Shown: positions 1-12,111, counted from the stretch's first letter. The stretch is 64,000 nucleotides of DNA from Cyrtodaria siliqua (GCA_037043455.1 JAWPHD010000128.1:558001-622000), one strand, 5' to 3'. Numbers and translations: made by a program. The notes: generated by a model from the sequence alone, not told the origin.

Positions 1-833
1 AATCTTTCCATACTGTCCATATATTCATATGGATAAACACCTTTTCGTAAAAGTAAATCTGTTTGTTCTCCAAACTGATTTTTGGTAATTTTGAAATCAG
101 ATTTGTCTGTTGCTTTAACCAATTTTTCCAAAGACGAAGCCATAAATTGAAAGCTATCCAAACATCTAAGTTGTCCGGCACTAAATGAAATATACTTTTC
201 AGCGTTGTTTGGAATGCATGTAATATTACCTGTCATTTTATGTATTTTTTGCATTATAAGATGACTATCATATCCTTTGAGGTTGTGAAATACAACAGGA
301 ATGATTTTTTTATTTGGTTTTATTTTTAGTTTTAGGTTGCAGTTTTTATGTGCTGCACCTCTGTATTCACCTGTAAAATGACAGTGATCTCTTACTTTAC
401 AGTTTTTGCCACATTTCCTACCTATTTCATTTTCGCATATCCAGCAGTGTGTTGCTTTTTCATAATCTTCCTCATTTTGTTGTGTCATGATTAATGGTTT
501 TGGGTGAGCAAATATTTTATTAATGTTGCTTTTCTCACATTCTAAGTGATTTAAAAACTTTTCAACTGCATCTTCACCTCTGTAAATAACAGGTTCTTTA
601 GCTTTGCCATCATATCTGACAACCTGGTATCCAAAACCACAAGCTTCGTGTACATTTGTGATTTCAGATTTCTTTCCAAATTTAATTGATTGCGGTTTGA
701 TTATACTTTCAAAATCAGCATATATTGCATAAGGCACAGGCATCTGATTTTGATGATTTTTAAATTTTACAGTATTTTTATCTTCTTTTGGCATTTCTAT
801 TCTGCAAGAATTTTTGTTAATACCATCAGTCTT
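1..833 (-). pseudogene. Polymerase exonuclease and endonuclease VII-like region, frameshifted and cut by window edge
   Basis: The minus strand stays open from about 833 to base 1 in a different frame from the 826-2133 part. It encodes the next section of the same polymerase. The exonuclease motif I (YADFES) lies near 702-725. A cysteine-histidine rich endonuclease VII-like insert lies near 340-455, with HCWICE and then VRDHCHFTGEYRG ending in HKNCN. Exonuclease motif II (HNLKGYDSH) lies near 261-291. These come in the order usual for Polinton-type polymerases. The polymerase motifs proper would lie beyond the left edge. No stop occurs inside these 830 bases, so apart from the shift at 826-835 this part looks recently functional. 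A sequencing or assembly error at the shift is an alternative to true decay. Confidence 0.8.
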
Positions 834-2133
834 CTTTGTGTTTTGTAAGTAAATCTTCTCTTGAAAAGCCGTAAAGACAACAATCGCAGAAATAAGTTTT
901 ACCGTGATGTTTGTTTTGATCGTAAAGTAATCTATTTAGATTTTTAATCCAGCAATAGTGATATTTTGTTGTTATTGTTTTTGGTTCGTTGGGATAATCA
1001 TCAGGGTTATAATTGTCATCTATAATTCCTTCTTCATTATTTGGATCATCTTCATCTTCATTTTCTAAATCAACCTCAAAGTCTTCAGAAATTAAAAGCA
1101 AGTTAATTCTTTCCATTTCTTGCGGTTGCTCTGATATTCTATATGGAAATACAGATACCCTTTTTCCTGTGCATCCGTAAACATTAATAGCAAGGTTGTT
1201 TTGTTTTTCTACTTTGGAAATTTGTGAAATTGGAGTGGGAAAGTCAATACCATCCATATTCAACTTACCCATGTGTTTGTTGTAACTAGATATCCTAGTT
1301 GGATTATTTTTATTAGGCCACAAAGCAGAAACCAATGCCACTTCCAGGCACTTATTATCTTCATTATTAACATTAATTATTGCTTTTTTATCAGATACCG
1401 CTTTAGACAAAGGAATATATGAAGAACCTTTTAATGGTTCATACTTTGCAAAATTTAAGTAAAACGTAACACAGTGATCAATCTCCAATCCAGATGCTGT
1501 GTTTGTAAATCTTTCAAGGCTCTCTTGTATATAAGCAGATAATTTATCGTACAACTCATTTATTTTTTCAGAGGTTAAAATTGCATTTTGTTCACTGTGT
1601 AATACTGCTGTGGTGTATTTTTTGGTATCACCATCATCTTTGAATAAATCTACAGTGAGACCTAATGAAAACTTTAATCCATTCATCTTTGTCAGCTCTT
1701 TGCTTATTTGTTTTGTAATAATGGATTTTTTATCACGAAATAGTTTTTGAGGGTCTTTGTATTTCTCGGCAGATATTTCGTATGCTTTAAAATAGCCACA
1801 CATTGGTTTGTCAACCAGTTTTAATTCTTCTTTAGATTTTCTATCATTAAGCTCTTTCAATTCATTTATAACATTGTCTCGTGATTTAGCATATTTCTGA
1901 TTTTGCTCATCTTGCAATTTATCATATTTCTGCTTTTCTCGTTTACGTTGTTTCTTAGCACGTCGTATCTTAAGTAAATTATCTAATGTTTGAGATTTAA
2001 CCTCTTTTGGAGTTTCCTTTGGAACTTCTTTAAAAGGTTTTAATGCATTTATACCGTTAGATAGTGTTTGCTTATCTATTACACCTGTATCATACAGACG
2101 TATTAAATTTCTTATAGTCTCCTCGTTTTCCAT
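826..2133 (-). CDS. Amino-terminal part of Polinton/adintovirus-type family B DNA polymerase
   Basis: This 435-residue frame is the front of a protein-primed family B DNA polymerase of the Polinton/Maverick or adintovirus kind. It would replicate the element's linear DNA. Residues about 50-110 are basic and lysine-rich, probably coiled coil. About 235-345 hold the conserved block seen before the exonuclease in these proteins, with SSYIPLSKAV, an IINVNNEDNKC stretch and NNLAINVYG. An acidic run follows at about 365-390, then HYCWIKNLNRLL and a cysteine pair with a downstream histidine (YFCDCCLYGF...LTKH) that looks like a zinc finger. The frame stops at 826 just after that histidine, and the expected next domain continues in another frame at 1-833, so a one-base-scale frameshift breaks the gene. 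The start at 2133 follows AT-rich DNA and faces the gene at 2200. Family assignment is from recognition of the conserved blocks, without a search. Confidence 0.8.
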   Translation of the reverse strand: MENEETIRNLIRLYDTGVIDKQTLSNGINALKPFKEVPKETPKEVKSQTLDNLLKIRRAKKQRKREKQKYDKLQDEQNQKYAKSRDNVINELKELNDRKSKEELKLVDKPMCGYFKAYEISAEKYKDPQKLFRDKKSIITKQISKELTKMNGLKFSLGLTVDLFKDDGDTKKYTTAVLHSEQNAILTSEKINELYDKLSAYIQESLERFTNTASGLEIDHCVTFYLNFAKYEPLKGSSYIPLSKAVSDKKAIINVNNEDNKCLEVALVSALWPNKNNPTRISSYNKHMGKLNMDGIDFPTPISQISKVEKQNNLAINVYGCTGKRVSVFPYRISEQPQEMERINLLLISEDFEVDLENEDEDDPNNEEGIIDDNYNPDDYPNEPKTITTKYHYCWIKNLNRLLYDQNKHHGKTYFCDCCLYGFSREDLLTKHKED

Positions 2134-2199
2134 ACTTTGTTTGTTATATATTTAATTTTTTTTTATTTAATATAAAAATAATTATATAAAAAATAGACA
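2134..2199. promoter_or_regulatory. Short AT-rich divergent promoter region
   Basis: Only 66 bases separate the start codons of two divergent genes of the same element. The stretch is almost entirely A and T. It contains TATA-like runs on both strands, including ttatataaaaaa about 15 bases before the plus-strand ATG and tatatatttaa before the minus-strand ATG. A shared bidirectional promoter is inferred from position and composition only. Confidence 0.3.
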
Positions 2200-2418
2200 A
2201 TGGAAAGTAATGTTTGTCAATTTCTTAAAATTGGATTACATAATCCATGTAAAAGCAAGCCAACAAAAGATTCCGATTATTGCAGTTTGCATAAATATAG
2301 ATTGAAAACAAGTCATGTGTTACCGTGCCTAAAATGTAAAAAAGGCACTTCTGCAAGATATCAAGTATGTGTTGGTTGTGGTGCTCATTCGATTAGAATG
2401 AAACACTACTACTGGTAG
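2200..2418 (+). CDS. Small cysteine-rich, probable zinc-binding protein of the Polinton-like element
   Basis: A complete 72-residue frame starts at ATG 2200 and ends in TAG. It has cysteines near residues 6, 17 and 28, a histidine at 31, then CLKC (43-46) and CVGC (57-60) pairs followed by a histidine, and a basic aromatic C-terminus. The pattern suggests a small zinc ribbon or treble-clef protein. It is transcribed away from the polymerase gene with a 66-base gap, so it probably belongs to the same mobile element. Function is unknown. Small cysteine-rich proteins beside the polymerase in this kind of element make it likely to be real rather than a chance frame. Confidence 0.55.
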   Translation: MESNVCQFLKIGLHNPCKSKPTKDSDYCSLHKYRLKTSHVLPCLKCKKGTSARYQVCVGCGAHSIRMKHYYW

Positions 2419-2551
2419 TTAAAGTCGTACAACGCTGAGTGTCTTCGATTTAGATGTATTGAGGTTTAAATTATATTTTGATAACTTATAAAAAAATTAA
2501 ACTTGCAATCTTCACTACCCCTATTTTAAAAAAGTTTTAATAAATCAAGTA

Positions 2552-2574
2552 AAATCACCATTTCATGGTGATTT
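2552..2574. other. Perfect 10-bp stem, 3-base loop hairpin
   Basis: The sequence aaatcaccat, loop ttc, atggtgattt forms a perfect hairpin about 130 bases after the small cysteine-rich gene. It could help 3' end formation or simply be part of the adjoining repeat. Nothing else supports a role. Confidence 0.35.
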
Positions 2575-2577
2575 ATT

Positions 2578-2790
2578 ATATATATGTATTTTGGGCGTTT
2601 TCTGTTGTAATTTGAGGCGAAACGGAGTGAGACGAAAATTACAACAGAACGCCCAAAATACATATATATTCATCCGTCGTCCGTCCGTTGTATGTCCGTC
2701 GTCCGTCGTCGTCGTTATCTTTTGCTTCTGACGACTTTTTCTCAGAAATCGCTTGTTGGAATTCAACCAAATCTTATATGAATTCATTAA
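2578..2790. repeat. Inverted-repeat element with gtccgtccgtc-type mollusc sequence
   Basis: Arms at about 2578-2613 and 2636-2669 are near-perfect reverse complements (core attttgggcg...ttgtaattt). They enclose a 22-base loop and are followed by a run of tccgtccgt/cgtcgtcgtc. Similar gtccgtc runs occur near 53640 and 58340 in this window. It looks like a fold-back or MITE-like repeat end. The short minus-strand frame across it is not a gene. Confidence 0.6.
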
Positions 2791-5620
2791 ACTGGACTCA
2801 TATGGGCCATAGGTGGAACTAATACTAATATATGGTGCAATAAAAGTATCACTTCTAGTTTGTGTGTTGTTGTTTGTTTTCTGATATTAATAATAACAAC
2901 AAGAGAATCGGTAGTACCGATGGATGCATCCCGAAAGTTACACAGAAAAAAGTAATGTTTAGTGTGAGTGCTTCCTTATTCAAAATAAATCCGTACGGAA
3001 CTCTATTATGCTCCGGATAAGATTTTTTAAAGAAAGGGAGATAATTAAAAAAAGTAGTGAAGCTATAGTTATGGTTCCTATGAACTGCATGCACTCCTTC
3101 TCATTGTCCTAATTATCACACAAACTTTAATCAAGCATACTTTTTGAGTTATGCTCCGGACAAAAAGTGTGACGCACACACGGACGGACGGAAAAAGTGG
3201 CGACCATATGCTCCCCATTATAATAAACAATCTAGTGTTTTTAGTTACAATATATATTATATCAAAAACTAAGGTAATAGTAAAGAAAAGAAAAAAACTG
3301 TGATGGGGCCTCAATATAATGTCTCTGTGGTAATCAGTCAGCGAGAAGTAAGCAGTTAAAAAGCATGCTATCCATGATTTTTCAACGACTATATTCAGTT
3401 GGGAAATGTGTCTTTAAGTCGAAAGCCTATAATGATGATTTTAAGAGTTGGGTACCGTTTAATGACATTCAAAATATTAAATAAGGGCTTATAACTATCA
3501 TACCTTGGCCTATCACACAAATTAGGGACCAGTTGGCTGTACAGCCTACATCAACACATTCATCTTTAAATATGATTTTGGTATGGACATAATGCTGTCT
3601 TTTTTATTTGTCCCCCGATAATGGAAGGACAAAATAGGGACTATAGCAATGGCTTCGTCCATCCATTCATGTGTGATAAACGTTTTTTGACATATCATTT
3701 TAGAACAAAAATCAAAGACGGTCGCCACTCAAAATTAGTTGCAAACTATGCCACTTTGAATATTTTTTGTACATGTATGCTCACAAATCTTAATTAACTT
3801 AAAGACTGAACACTTACCTTTTAAGGTTTATCACCTTCGAATGCTTGGCGCTTAACTGGGTCCGTATTCATAAAGCCACTTATGTGGAAAATAAGACTTA
3901 AGTCAAAATATAAGATTTTTACATATTTTTAAATATCTCAGGGACACTACACACCATCTATTTTAAGATAAATATTTAGCTGTAGGTTTTATTTGTTCAT
4001 AAAATTATTAAAAATATCAAGAAAATGTCGTAAATCAGTAAAACATGTGTTTAAAAACTGATAAAACTTGACTTAAGTTAAGATATTGCTAAGAATCTTT
4101 ATGAATATGTTTTTTGTGGCGCAGGTGACATTTAGTTTAGTATTTCATGCTAATGCTGTCTGGATCGTTGATTTTTTTAAAGTTTTATTTTATGAAAAAG
4201 AGTACGATAATGGACCTTTGGAAACGGCCGAACACGACACATACGAAATATTGCAGTCTCGGTTTGATTGAGACTTTCATGAGCGGTAGTGAAATATGCT
4301 AGCTACCACTCACGCCCTCTAGCCCCGGGTTGAGCAGAACTCAATATTCATAAAAATCAACAGTACAGAATTTTAACCATCCGAAGACGGCAAGCATATT
4401 GCGGTGGACATGGTCATATTTGTATCTTCCCCTAGCGAATGGTAGCGGCGAATGGTCCCAGGATCAAATAAAATTGTATGTCCCGAAGAGCGAAATAAAC
4501 AAAAAGGAATTTAGTTGGGGGCAGCGGTTATGAAACCTGCGTATCACAAGTAACAGCCAAAAGACTAAATTAAAAAGCGGACAACATATCCTATGAGTGG
4601 TTAAACAATACCCATAGCCTTTTATCGGCCGGAGTAGAGGAACTACCGAATCGAAAATAATGTAAGAAAACAAAAGAAATTGAAAATGTACCACCGATCA
4701 CTAAATATAAGTATCGGGCTCAGCGATCTCCAAAGATCGAATGAATAACAGTACTGATTGCAATCTATTTCGTGTTTTTTTTCAATAGTTTAAATCATTA
4801 AGTGTTCTGCATAATGTAATTATTAATAGAGATAAACATATGTTTTGAACAAATAGAAATATTCTGAACAATATGATTATTGTCAGCTGAAATACAAAGG
4901 ACACAAACTCTTTCAGATTTGTTTTAAGAAAGACAAAATGTGTCAATCAATTTATCGAAGACAGCATTGGCATTGCATTCTTCTTTTATGTTAGTTATGT
5001 AGTTTGCATTGTGTAATAGTGCTTATATTGTTTTTAGCTTTATGTTCTATTTAGCGTCAGTCTTGATATTTCAGAAAACATTTTTATTTTGCTGCCATTA
5101 ACATTAATTTCCTTACTGAAGTACTGCATTCAATTCAATGAATTATTACATGTTTTATCACAATGGTATGGTCATAATCACCAGTCTCCCTCTGTCCGCT
5201 GTGTTCCAGGCTCAGGTTGCAATTAAGAGGGCCAACTCGGGCTCAAGCCTATATCTGAACAAACTTTATTTTCTACAGTTAATTATATATAATGTAAAAT
5301 AACCTATTGTTTGCGCAGATGTACAAACAGTTTGGCACAAGAGTATTTATTCGCAGATTTTATTTTGAAAATGGGACTGGGAAACTTGACTAAAATGATC
5401 AGTTTAGGTGACTAGTTAACACAAAAGCAATATAAATAGATACATGAGTATACCTTTTGCTTTGGTCTAGTATTCATCAGGTATAGCAGTACAAATGAAC
5501 ACTTCAGTTTTATATTTTTATAAAGCTTTTCTTATTTTGCACTAGTTCAAGCTGGCACATCATAGACGTATTTTCTTGAAGTGGTCTTGTAGCTCTACTT
5601 GCCCAAGGCCAATTGAGCTA
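2791..5620. other. AT-rich intergenic DNA with no recognised gene
   Basis: Only short frames without recognisable domains occur here. Around 3140-3220 there is a repeat tail with cggacggacgg and a gcgaccatatgctcccc motif that recurs near 17100-17145. The rest, about 3230-5620, is AT-rich with no tandem array or protein similarity that I can see. Confidence 0.5.
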
Positions 5621-6940
5621 ATGCAGCAGTGCATTGTCTTTCGTCGTTGTCATCGACCGTCCATTATCTTATTCGTAGTGAAGTAACTTCAGTGAATGGT
5701 TTCGGATTTTCACCAAATTTGATTTGAAGAAGAGAAAATGAAAAAACAAAAACAAATGCATTACAGAGTAATTGCCCTTGTTATTTAAATATTAGAGCGT
5801 TTTTACTTAGTATGTACATGTTTTCAGATTTTCACCAGATTTGACTGTAAGATTTTTTGTTTTAATAAGATTTTGCAGGAGTTGAACAAGGAGCAAAATC
5901 TTGAATTCATAAGAGTTACTGTCCTTGATTATGTCAAAATAAGCTAATTTTAGCTTATTTGTGCGATTATATTGAAGCAAAATCAATGCCTGGTTAAAAT
6001 GTTATCATTGATTAAATCAAGTAAAAATAAGTATAAAAGTCGAACAGGAAATGCAGATTTCACAGAACACAGTAAACTCCAAACAACGCAAAAAAATCAA
6101 GTAAATATAGATATAAAAATCGAACAGGAAAAGCAGCATTCAAGGACGACATCACAAACATAAAAGGGTTGACAATAGGGCTACCGCATTGGAACGGTCA
6201 GTGGCAAAAAAGGAGTTCCAGGTTCTAGGGTGCACCAAACCTCACACTTACCCTACTGTCATCCCAATAAAACGGGACATTGTAAATAAAATAAGGAGAT
6301 GTTATACATATGCAGTACCTTCAGTAAGTAATATGAGATTTCACCAAACGTGGTAAGATTGTTTGTACCTTAAATGTTTTTTTGAGTTAGGCAATAAGCT
6401 TAACTGATGTATGTGCAACAAAGTTATGGCCCTTTAATATATGCACACTTAGTGAACTTCAGCTTACTTAAGCAAATTGTATCTGATTTGCATCAAAATT
6501 GGTAAGAATGTTTCTTAAGATTATTGATGACAATAATAGACAAGTATGTTACAGAGCTTTGGCCCTTGAGTATGTTAACTGGATTTCAATTGGTTCATAA
6601 CTTAAATAAATACCATAAATTGGAACAAATAAAATCAGCAAATTTCAGCTTATCCTCACAATAACTTAATCAAACTTGGTAAGAATCTTTGAACTCAGGT
6701 ACTTAAGGAATCCGATTCAATTCCGAGGCTTACCTTCGGACTCGGACCAGTAAGTTAACCAGTAAGTTTTGGATGAATTTGACAATGAGCATAATCGATC
6801 CACACTTTACAGATAATGGCCCTTCATTTGTCAAAATAAGTCAATTTTATTTTATTAATGTTGACCTGGTCCGTGATTTTGACTGGAAACTGCTATGCAG
6901 ATGACAGTGAGATTTTATAAAGTCACATACAATTGTCAGT
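5620..6940. repeat. Degenerate interspersed repeats, including a Penelope-like 3' region remnant
   Basis: Bases about 6080-6300 match 55840-56100 (shared blocks aaaagggttgacaataggg, ggaacggtcagtggcaaa, ggttctagggtgcaccaaac). That second locus lies just 3' of the Penelope-like reverse transcriptase, so 6080-6300 is a detached copy of its 3' non-coding region in the same orientation. The flanks (5640-5980, 6340-6850) repeat phrases such as ttcaccaaa...tggtaagaatgtt and ttatggccctt, typical of old tandem-derived repeats. Confidence 0.5.
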
Positions 6941-6979
6941 GGCTCTTAATCGTTATAGGAGCCATGTTGTAAACCGGTA

Positions 6980-8000
6980 ATGTTATATTTAGATGGACCC
7001 CATTTATGTGATTGCCTCACTTTATGTCTTTGATACTTGGTCATATGTATTGTTGGCAATGGTGGACATCGCTGAACGACAAAAAATACCAAGGTCAAGG
7101 TCATGTTTTGCGTTATTTACCCTAAACGTCAGTTTGGTTAGGTAAGTTAACCTCAGTTAACTTTTTCTAATAACTTCAATTTCCCTGTTTCTTACTTCGT
7201 CATATGTATTGTTGGCATTGGTGGACATCACTGAACGACAAAAATTACCAAGGTCAAGGTCATATTTTGCGTTGTTTTCCCCAAACTTAACCTTGGTTAG
7301 TTAACTTAAACACAGTTAACTTTATGTGATTGCCTCATGTTATGCCTTTGATACTTGGTCATATGTATTGTTGACATTGGCGGACGTCGCTGAACGACAC
7401 AAAATACCAAGGTCAAGGTCATGTTTTGAGTTATTTACCCTAAACATCAGTTTGGTTAGGTAAGTTAACCTCGGTTAACTTTTTCTGATAACTTTATTTT
7501 TTTTGTTTGATACTTGGTCATATGTATTGCTGGTATTGGTGGACGTCACTGAATGATTATATCAAGGTCAAGGTCATATTTTGCGTTATTTTTCCCAAAC
7601 TTAACCTGGGTTAGGTAACTTAACTTAACCCCAGTTAACTTTATGCGATTGTCTCACTTTATGTCTTTGATACTTGGTCATATGTATTGTTGGCATTGGT
7701 GGACATTGCTGGATGACAAAAAATACCAACGTCAAAGTCATAGTTTCCGTTATTTTCCCCAAAGTTAACCTTAGTTAGGTAACTTAACCTTGGTTAGGTA
7801 ACTTAACCTTGGTTAGGTAATTTAACCTTGGTTAGGTAACTTAACCTCAGTTAACTTTATGTGATTGCCTCACTTTATATCTTTGATACTTGGTCATATT
7901 TATTGTTGGCATTGGTGGACATCGCTGAACGACAAAAAATACCAAGGTCAAGGTCATATTTTGCCTTATTTCCCCAAACTACACCCTGTAACTTAACTTC
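6980..8000. repeat. Complex minisatellite, unit roughly 160-180 bp with inner 19-bp repeat
   Basis: Several diverged units contain the ordered phrases gattgcctcactttatg, gatacttggtcatatgtatt, ggtggacatcgctgaacgac, accaaggtcaaggtcat and ggtaacttaacc. At about 7780-7850 a 19-bp inner unit (ttggttaggtaacttaacc) is repeated four times. The same units recur at 25011-25440. The left breakpoint of the large tandem duplication falls inside this array at about 7535. Confidence 0.75.
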
Positions 8001-8177
8001 GTATGATTACCTTGCTTTTATTTGTTTAATACTTGCTCATTTGAAGGGTTGTCTTTGGTGAACATCATTTAAGCACACATTTAATAAAATATTTCATATG
8101 CCGTTTGCCGCAGTGGGCGAGACACCCTCAGTCTTGTCTTATCTAGTTATTCCATTATGAAAAGTTTATTTTATATA

Positions 8178-10470
8178 ACAGAGACCGCATTCTTATTTAG
8201 TTGTTCCATTCTGAACTATTTATTTTATATAACAGAGAAATCATTCTTATATAGGTGTCCTATTTTGAACTGTAGATATTATATAACAGATGGGTCTTTG
8301 TTATACAGTTGTCCCATGATAAACGGTTTATCTTAGGGAACAGATGGATCTTTCTTATAAAGTTGTCTCATGCTGAACGGTACATCTTAGAGAACATATT
8401 GATCTTTCTTGTATAGTTGTCCCATGCTGAACGGTTTATCTTAGAGAACATATGGGTCTTTCTTGTATAGTTGTCCCATGCTGAACGGTTTATCTTAGAG
8501 AACATATGGGTCTTTCTTGTATAGTTGTCCCATGCTGAACGGTTTATCTTAGAGAACATATTGATCTTTCTTGTATAGTTGTCCCATGCTGAACGGTTTA
8601 TCTCTAAGAACAGATGGGTCTTTCTCATATAGTTGTCCCATGCTGAACGGTTTATCTTAGAGAACAGATGGGTCTTTCTTGTATAATTATCCCATGCTGA
8701 ACGGGTTATCTTAGAGAACAGATGGGTCTTTCTTGTATAGTTGTCCCATGCTGAACGGTTTATCTTAGAGAACAGATAGGTCTTTCTCATATAGTTGTCC
8801 CATGCTGAACGGTTTATTTTAGAGAACATATGGGTCTTTCTTGTATAGTTGTCCCATGCTGAACGGTTTATCTTAGAGAACATATGGATCTTTCTTGTAT
8901 AGTTGTCCCATGCTGAACGGTTTATCTCTAAGAACAGATGGGTCTTTCTCATATAGTTGTCCCATGCTGAACGGTTTATCTTAGATAACATATGGATCTT
9001 TCTTATATAGTTGTCCCATGCTGAACGGTTTATCTTAGATAACAGATGTATCTTTCTTATATAGTTGTCTCATACTGAACGGTTTATCTTTGATAACAGA
9101 TGGGTCTTTCTTATATAGTTGTCTCATGCTGGACGGTTTATCTTTGAAACAGATGGGTCTTTATTATATAGTTGTCCCATGCTAAACGGTTTAACTTAGA
9201 GAACAGATGGATCTTTCTTATATAGTTGTCCCATGCTGAACGGTTTATCTTAGATAACAGATGGGTCTTTCTTATATAGTTGTCCCATGCTAAACGGTTT
9301 ATCTTAGATAACAGATGGATCTTCCTTATATAGTTGTCCCATGCTAAACGGTTTATCTTAGAGAACAGATGGATCTTTCTTATATAGTTGTCTCATACTG
9401 AACGGTTTATCTTTGATAACAGATGGGTCTTTCTTATATAGTTGTCCCATGCTAAACGGTTTATCTTTAATAACAGATGAATCTTTCTTATATAGTTGTC
9501 TCATGCTGAACGGTTTATCTTAGATAACATATGGATCTTTCTTATATAGTTGTCCCATGCTAAACGGTTTATCTTAGATAACAGATGGATCTTTCTTATA
9601 TAGTTGTCCCATGCTGAACGGTTTGTCTTTAATAACAGATGGGTCTTTCTTATATAGTTGTCCCATGCTGAACGGTTCATCTTTGATAACAGATGGATCT
9701 TTCGTATATAGTTGTTCCATGCTGAACGGTTTATCTTTATTAACAGATGGATCTTTCTTAGATAGTTGTCCCATGCTAAATGGTTTATCTTAGATAACAG
9801 ATGGATCTTTCTTATATAGTTGTCCCATGCTAAACGGTTTATATTAGATAGCAGATGGATCTTTCTTATATAGTTGTCCCATGCTGAACGGTTTATCTTT
9901 GATAACAGATGGGTCTTTCTTATATAGTTGTCCCATGCTGAACGGTTTATATTAGATAGCAGATGGATCTTTCTTATATAGTTGTCCCATGCTGAACGGT
10001 TTATTTTTGATAACAGATGGGTCTTTCTTATATAGTTGTCCCATGCTGAACGGTTTATCTTTGATAACAGATGGATCTTTCTTATATAGTTGTCCCATGC
10101 TAAATGGTTTATCTTAGATAACAGATGGATCTTTCTTATATAGTTGTCCCATGCTGAACGGTTTGTCTTTAATAACAGATGGGTCTTTCTTATATAGTTG
10201 TCCCATGCTGAACGGTTCATCTTTGATAACAGATGGGTCTTTCTTATATAGTTGTTCCATGCTGAACGGTTTATCTTTAATAACAGATGGATCATTCTTA
10301 TATAGTTGTCCCATGCTAAACGGTTTATCTTAGATAACAGATGGGTCTTTCTCATATAGTTGTTCCATGTTGAACGGTTTATCGCTAATAACAGATGGGT
10401 CTTTCTTATGTAGTTGTCGCATTATGAACTGTAGATCTTAGATAACAGATGGATCATGTGTATATAGTCC
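8178..10470. repeat. 54-bp satellite array 1
   Basis: About 42 tandem units of 54 bp with consensus phrases ttgtcccatgctgaacggtt and agatggatctttcttatata. The edges are more diverged than the centre. Because 54 is a multiple of three, stop-free frames run through it on the minus strand (8368-8991 and 9501-10355, 18-residue period around SAWDNYIRK) and shorter ones on the plus strand. I treat these as by-products of the repeat. Confidence 0.95.
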
Positions 10471-10808
10471 CATTCTGAACTGTTTAGAAAACATACATAA
10501 TATTCGGTGCCATGCTAGACTGTACTTTTGTTCATTTTTGGCTATGATTATCATTTTCATGCATAAATGTATTTTTTTAAACTCTCTTAAAACAACGATT
10601 TGAAATGTGCTATTTAAGTGTACCTTATCTGTTCAAGGGGTTCAAGGGGTTGTCTGTTTGTTTTATTATATAATGTACGTACATAAACATAAAATGCACA
10701 GTATGCATGCATTTTATAACTACTTATACTTATAACCAGAAGGTAATCCCATTTATTATCATGCTTTATTTACAAGATTGTAATAGCAGAGTCCCTTAAA
10801 CATGTTAA

Positions 10809-11123
10809 AGGGACACACGGCAATCTTGACTTTTTAAAAACTCAAGGCGTCCCGTTAGTTTTTCGCGTAACTTGCATTCGTTCAATCATTAATATTAATT
10901 GTTAGAATAGTTCAAAGCAAATTGTTTTTACATATTATTGACTTTTGATAATATTGCACCATTAATAAATTTAAAACATTTGTAGAATAATGAAGGAAAT
11001 ATAATTCTCAATTTTTTATTTAATTATATGCAAGCAGTTTTAAAGTCAAAATGATACAGGATTAATAAATCGCTGTATTAGTTGTAATGCCTGATATAAA
11101 ACTCAAGATTGCCATGTGTCCCT
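10809..11123. mobile_element. 315-bp MITE with TTAA target-site duplication
   Basis: Termini are agggacacacggcaatcttga-like and inverted (right end tcaagattgccatgtgtccct). TTAA flanks both ends (10805-10808, 11124-11127). Copy 2 near 28010 reads aaacatgttaatgtgttc with a single TTAA and no insert, so it is the empty site. TTAA points to the piggyBac or Kolobok superfamilies. It encodes nothing and is a non-autonomous member of the family also seen at 12585-13108. Confidence 0.85.
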
Positions 11124-11645
11124 TTAAATGTGTTCATACAACTGATAGTTACATGTGTATAGGATGTGTTTAAAGCTACTTGCCTCACTCAAGATGTGAA
11201 ATATGAGTGGACCAGTGGAACTGGTTGCACATGGAAAAAAAGCATCTCCCCAGGTCTGATCCGTTTCTCCCTTTTCTGACCTCAGTGCAGCTTATCATTT
11301 TATTTGGGATGGTCAAAAATAATAATCAAATAAACAAGCAATTTATGACTGAGTTTACGTTTTTATCGATGAAAGTGTTTCTTCAAGACGTTTATTTGCT
11401 TGTACTTTGATTTATCATAAAACTGAATGACATTGATTGAAATGAATGTTGAATGTTGTTTAATGGCTCATCAATACAGTATGGTTATTTAGAGCCGCCC
11501 CAGAGAGAGGGGAAGGATACATAGGAATCTGGGAAAATTCCCTTCTCTTACTAACGATAGATTCCTATGGTTCTTTAACGTTCTCAGATCATAGACTTTT
11601 AAAACACTGGGCTGCCCGGTTTATGTCCGCATTTGACGGATGATT

Positions 11646-12111
11646 GTCTTCACCAAGAACACACCGACGAAAATCAGGGATGCTAGTAAGGCTAAGGGGA
11701 ATTGTCTTCACCAAGAACACACCGACGAAAATCAGGGATGCTAGTAAGGCTAAGGGGAATTGTCTTCACCAAGAACACACCGACGAAAATCAGGGATGCT
11801 AGTAAGGCTAAGGGGAATTGTCTTCACCAAGAACACACCGACGAAAATCAGGGATGCTAGTAAGGCTAATGGGGGAATTGTCTTCACCAAGAACACACCG
11901 ACGAAAATCAGGGATGCTAGTAAGGCTAAGGGGAACTGTCTTCACCAAGAACACACCGACGAAAATCAGGGATGCTAGTAAGGCTAAGGGGAATTGTCTT
12001 CACCAAGAACACACCGACGAAAATCAGGGGTGCTAGTAAGGCTATGGGGAATTGTCTTCACCAAGAACACACCGACGAAAATCAGGGGTGCTAGTAAGGC
12101 TTAGGGGTCCT
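11646..12111. repeat. 58-bp minisatellite, eight units
   Basis: Units start gtcttcaccaagaacacacc at 11646, 11704, 11762, 11820, 11880, 11938, 11996 and 12054; one spacing is 60 because of two extra bases. Units are nearly identical. The paralogous place in copy 2 (about 28530-28590) has one unit only, so the array grew in copy 1 or collapsed in copy 2. Confidence 0.95.

Noticed and set aside
4086..4271. Small plus-strand frame with a hydrophobic start
   Set aside because: No similarity, no conserved context, and the length expected by chance in AT-rich DNA.
8368..10355. Long minus-strand frames encoding 18-residue SAWDNYIRK repeats (also 25755-27630)
   Set aside because: The 54-bp unit is divisible by three, so open frames follow automatically on both strands; there is no start context, no conserved ends, and the frames break wherever units vary.
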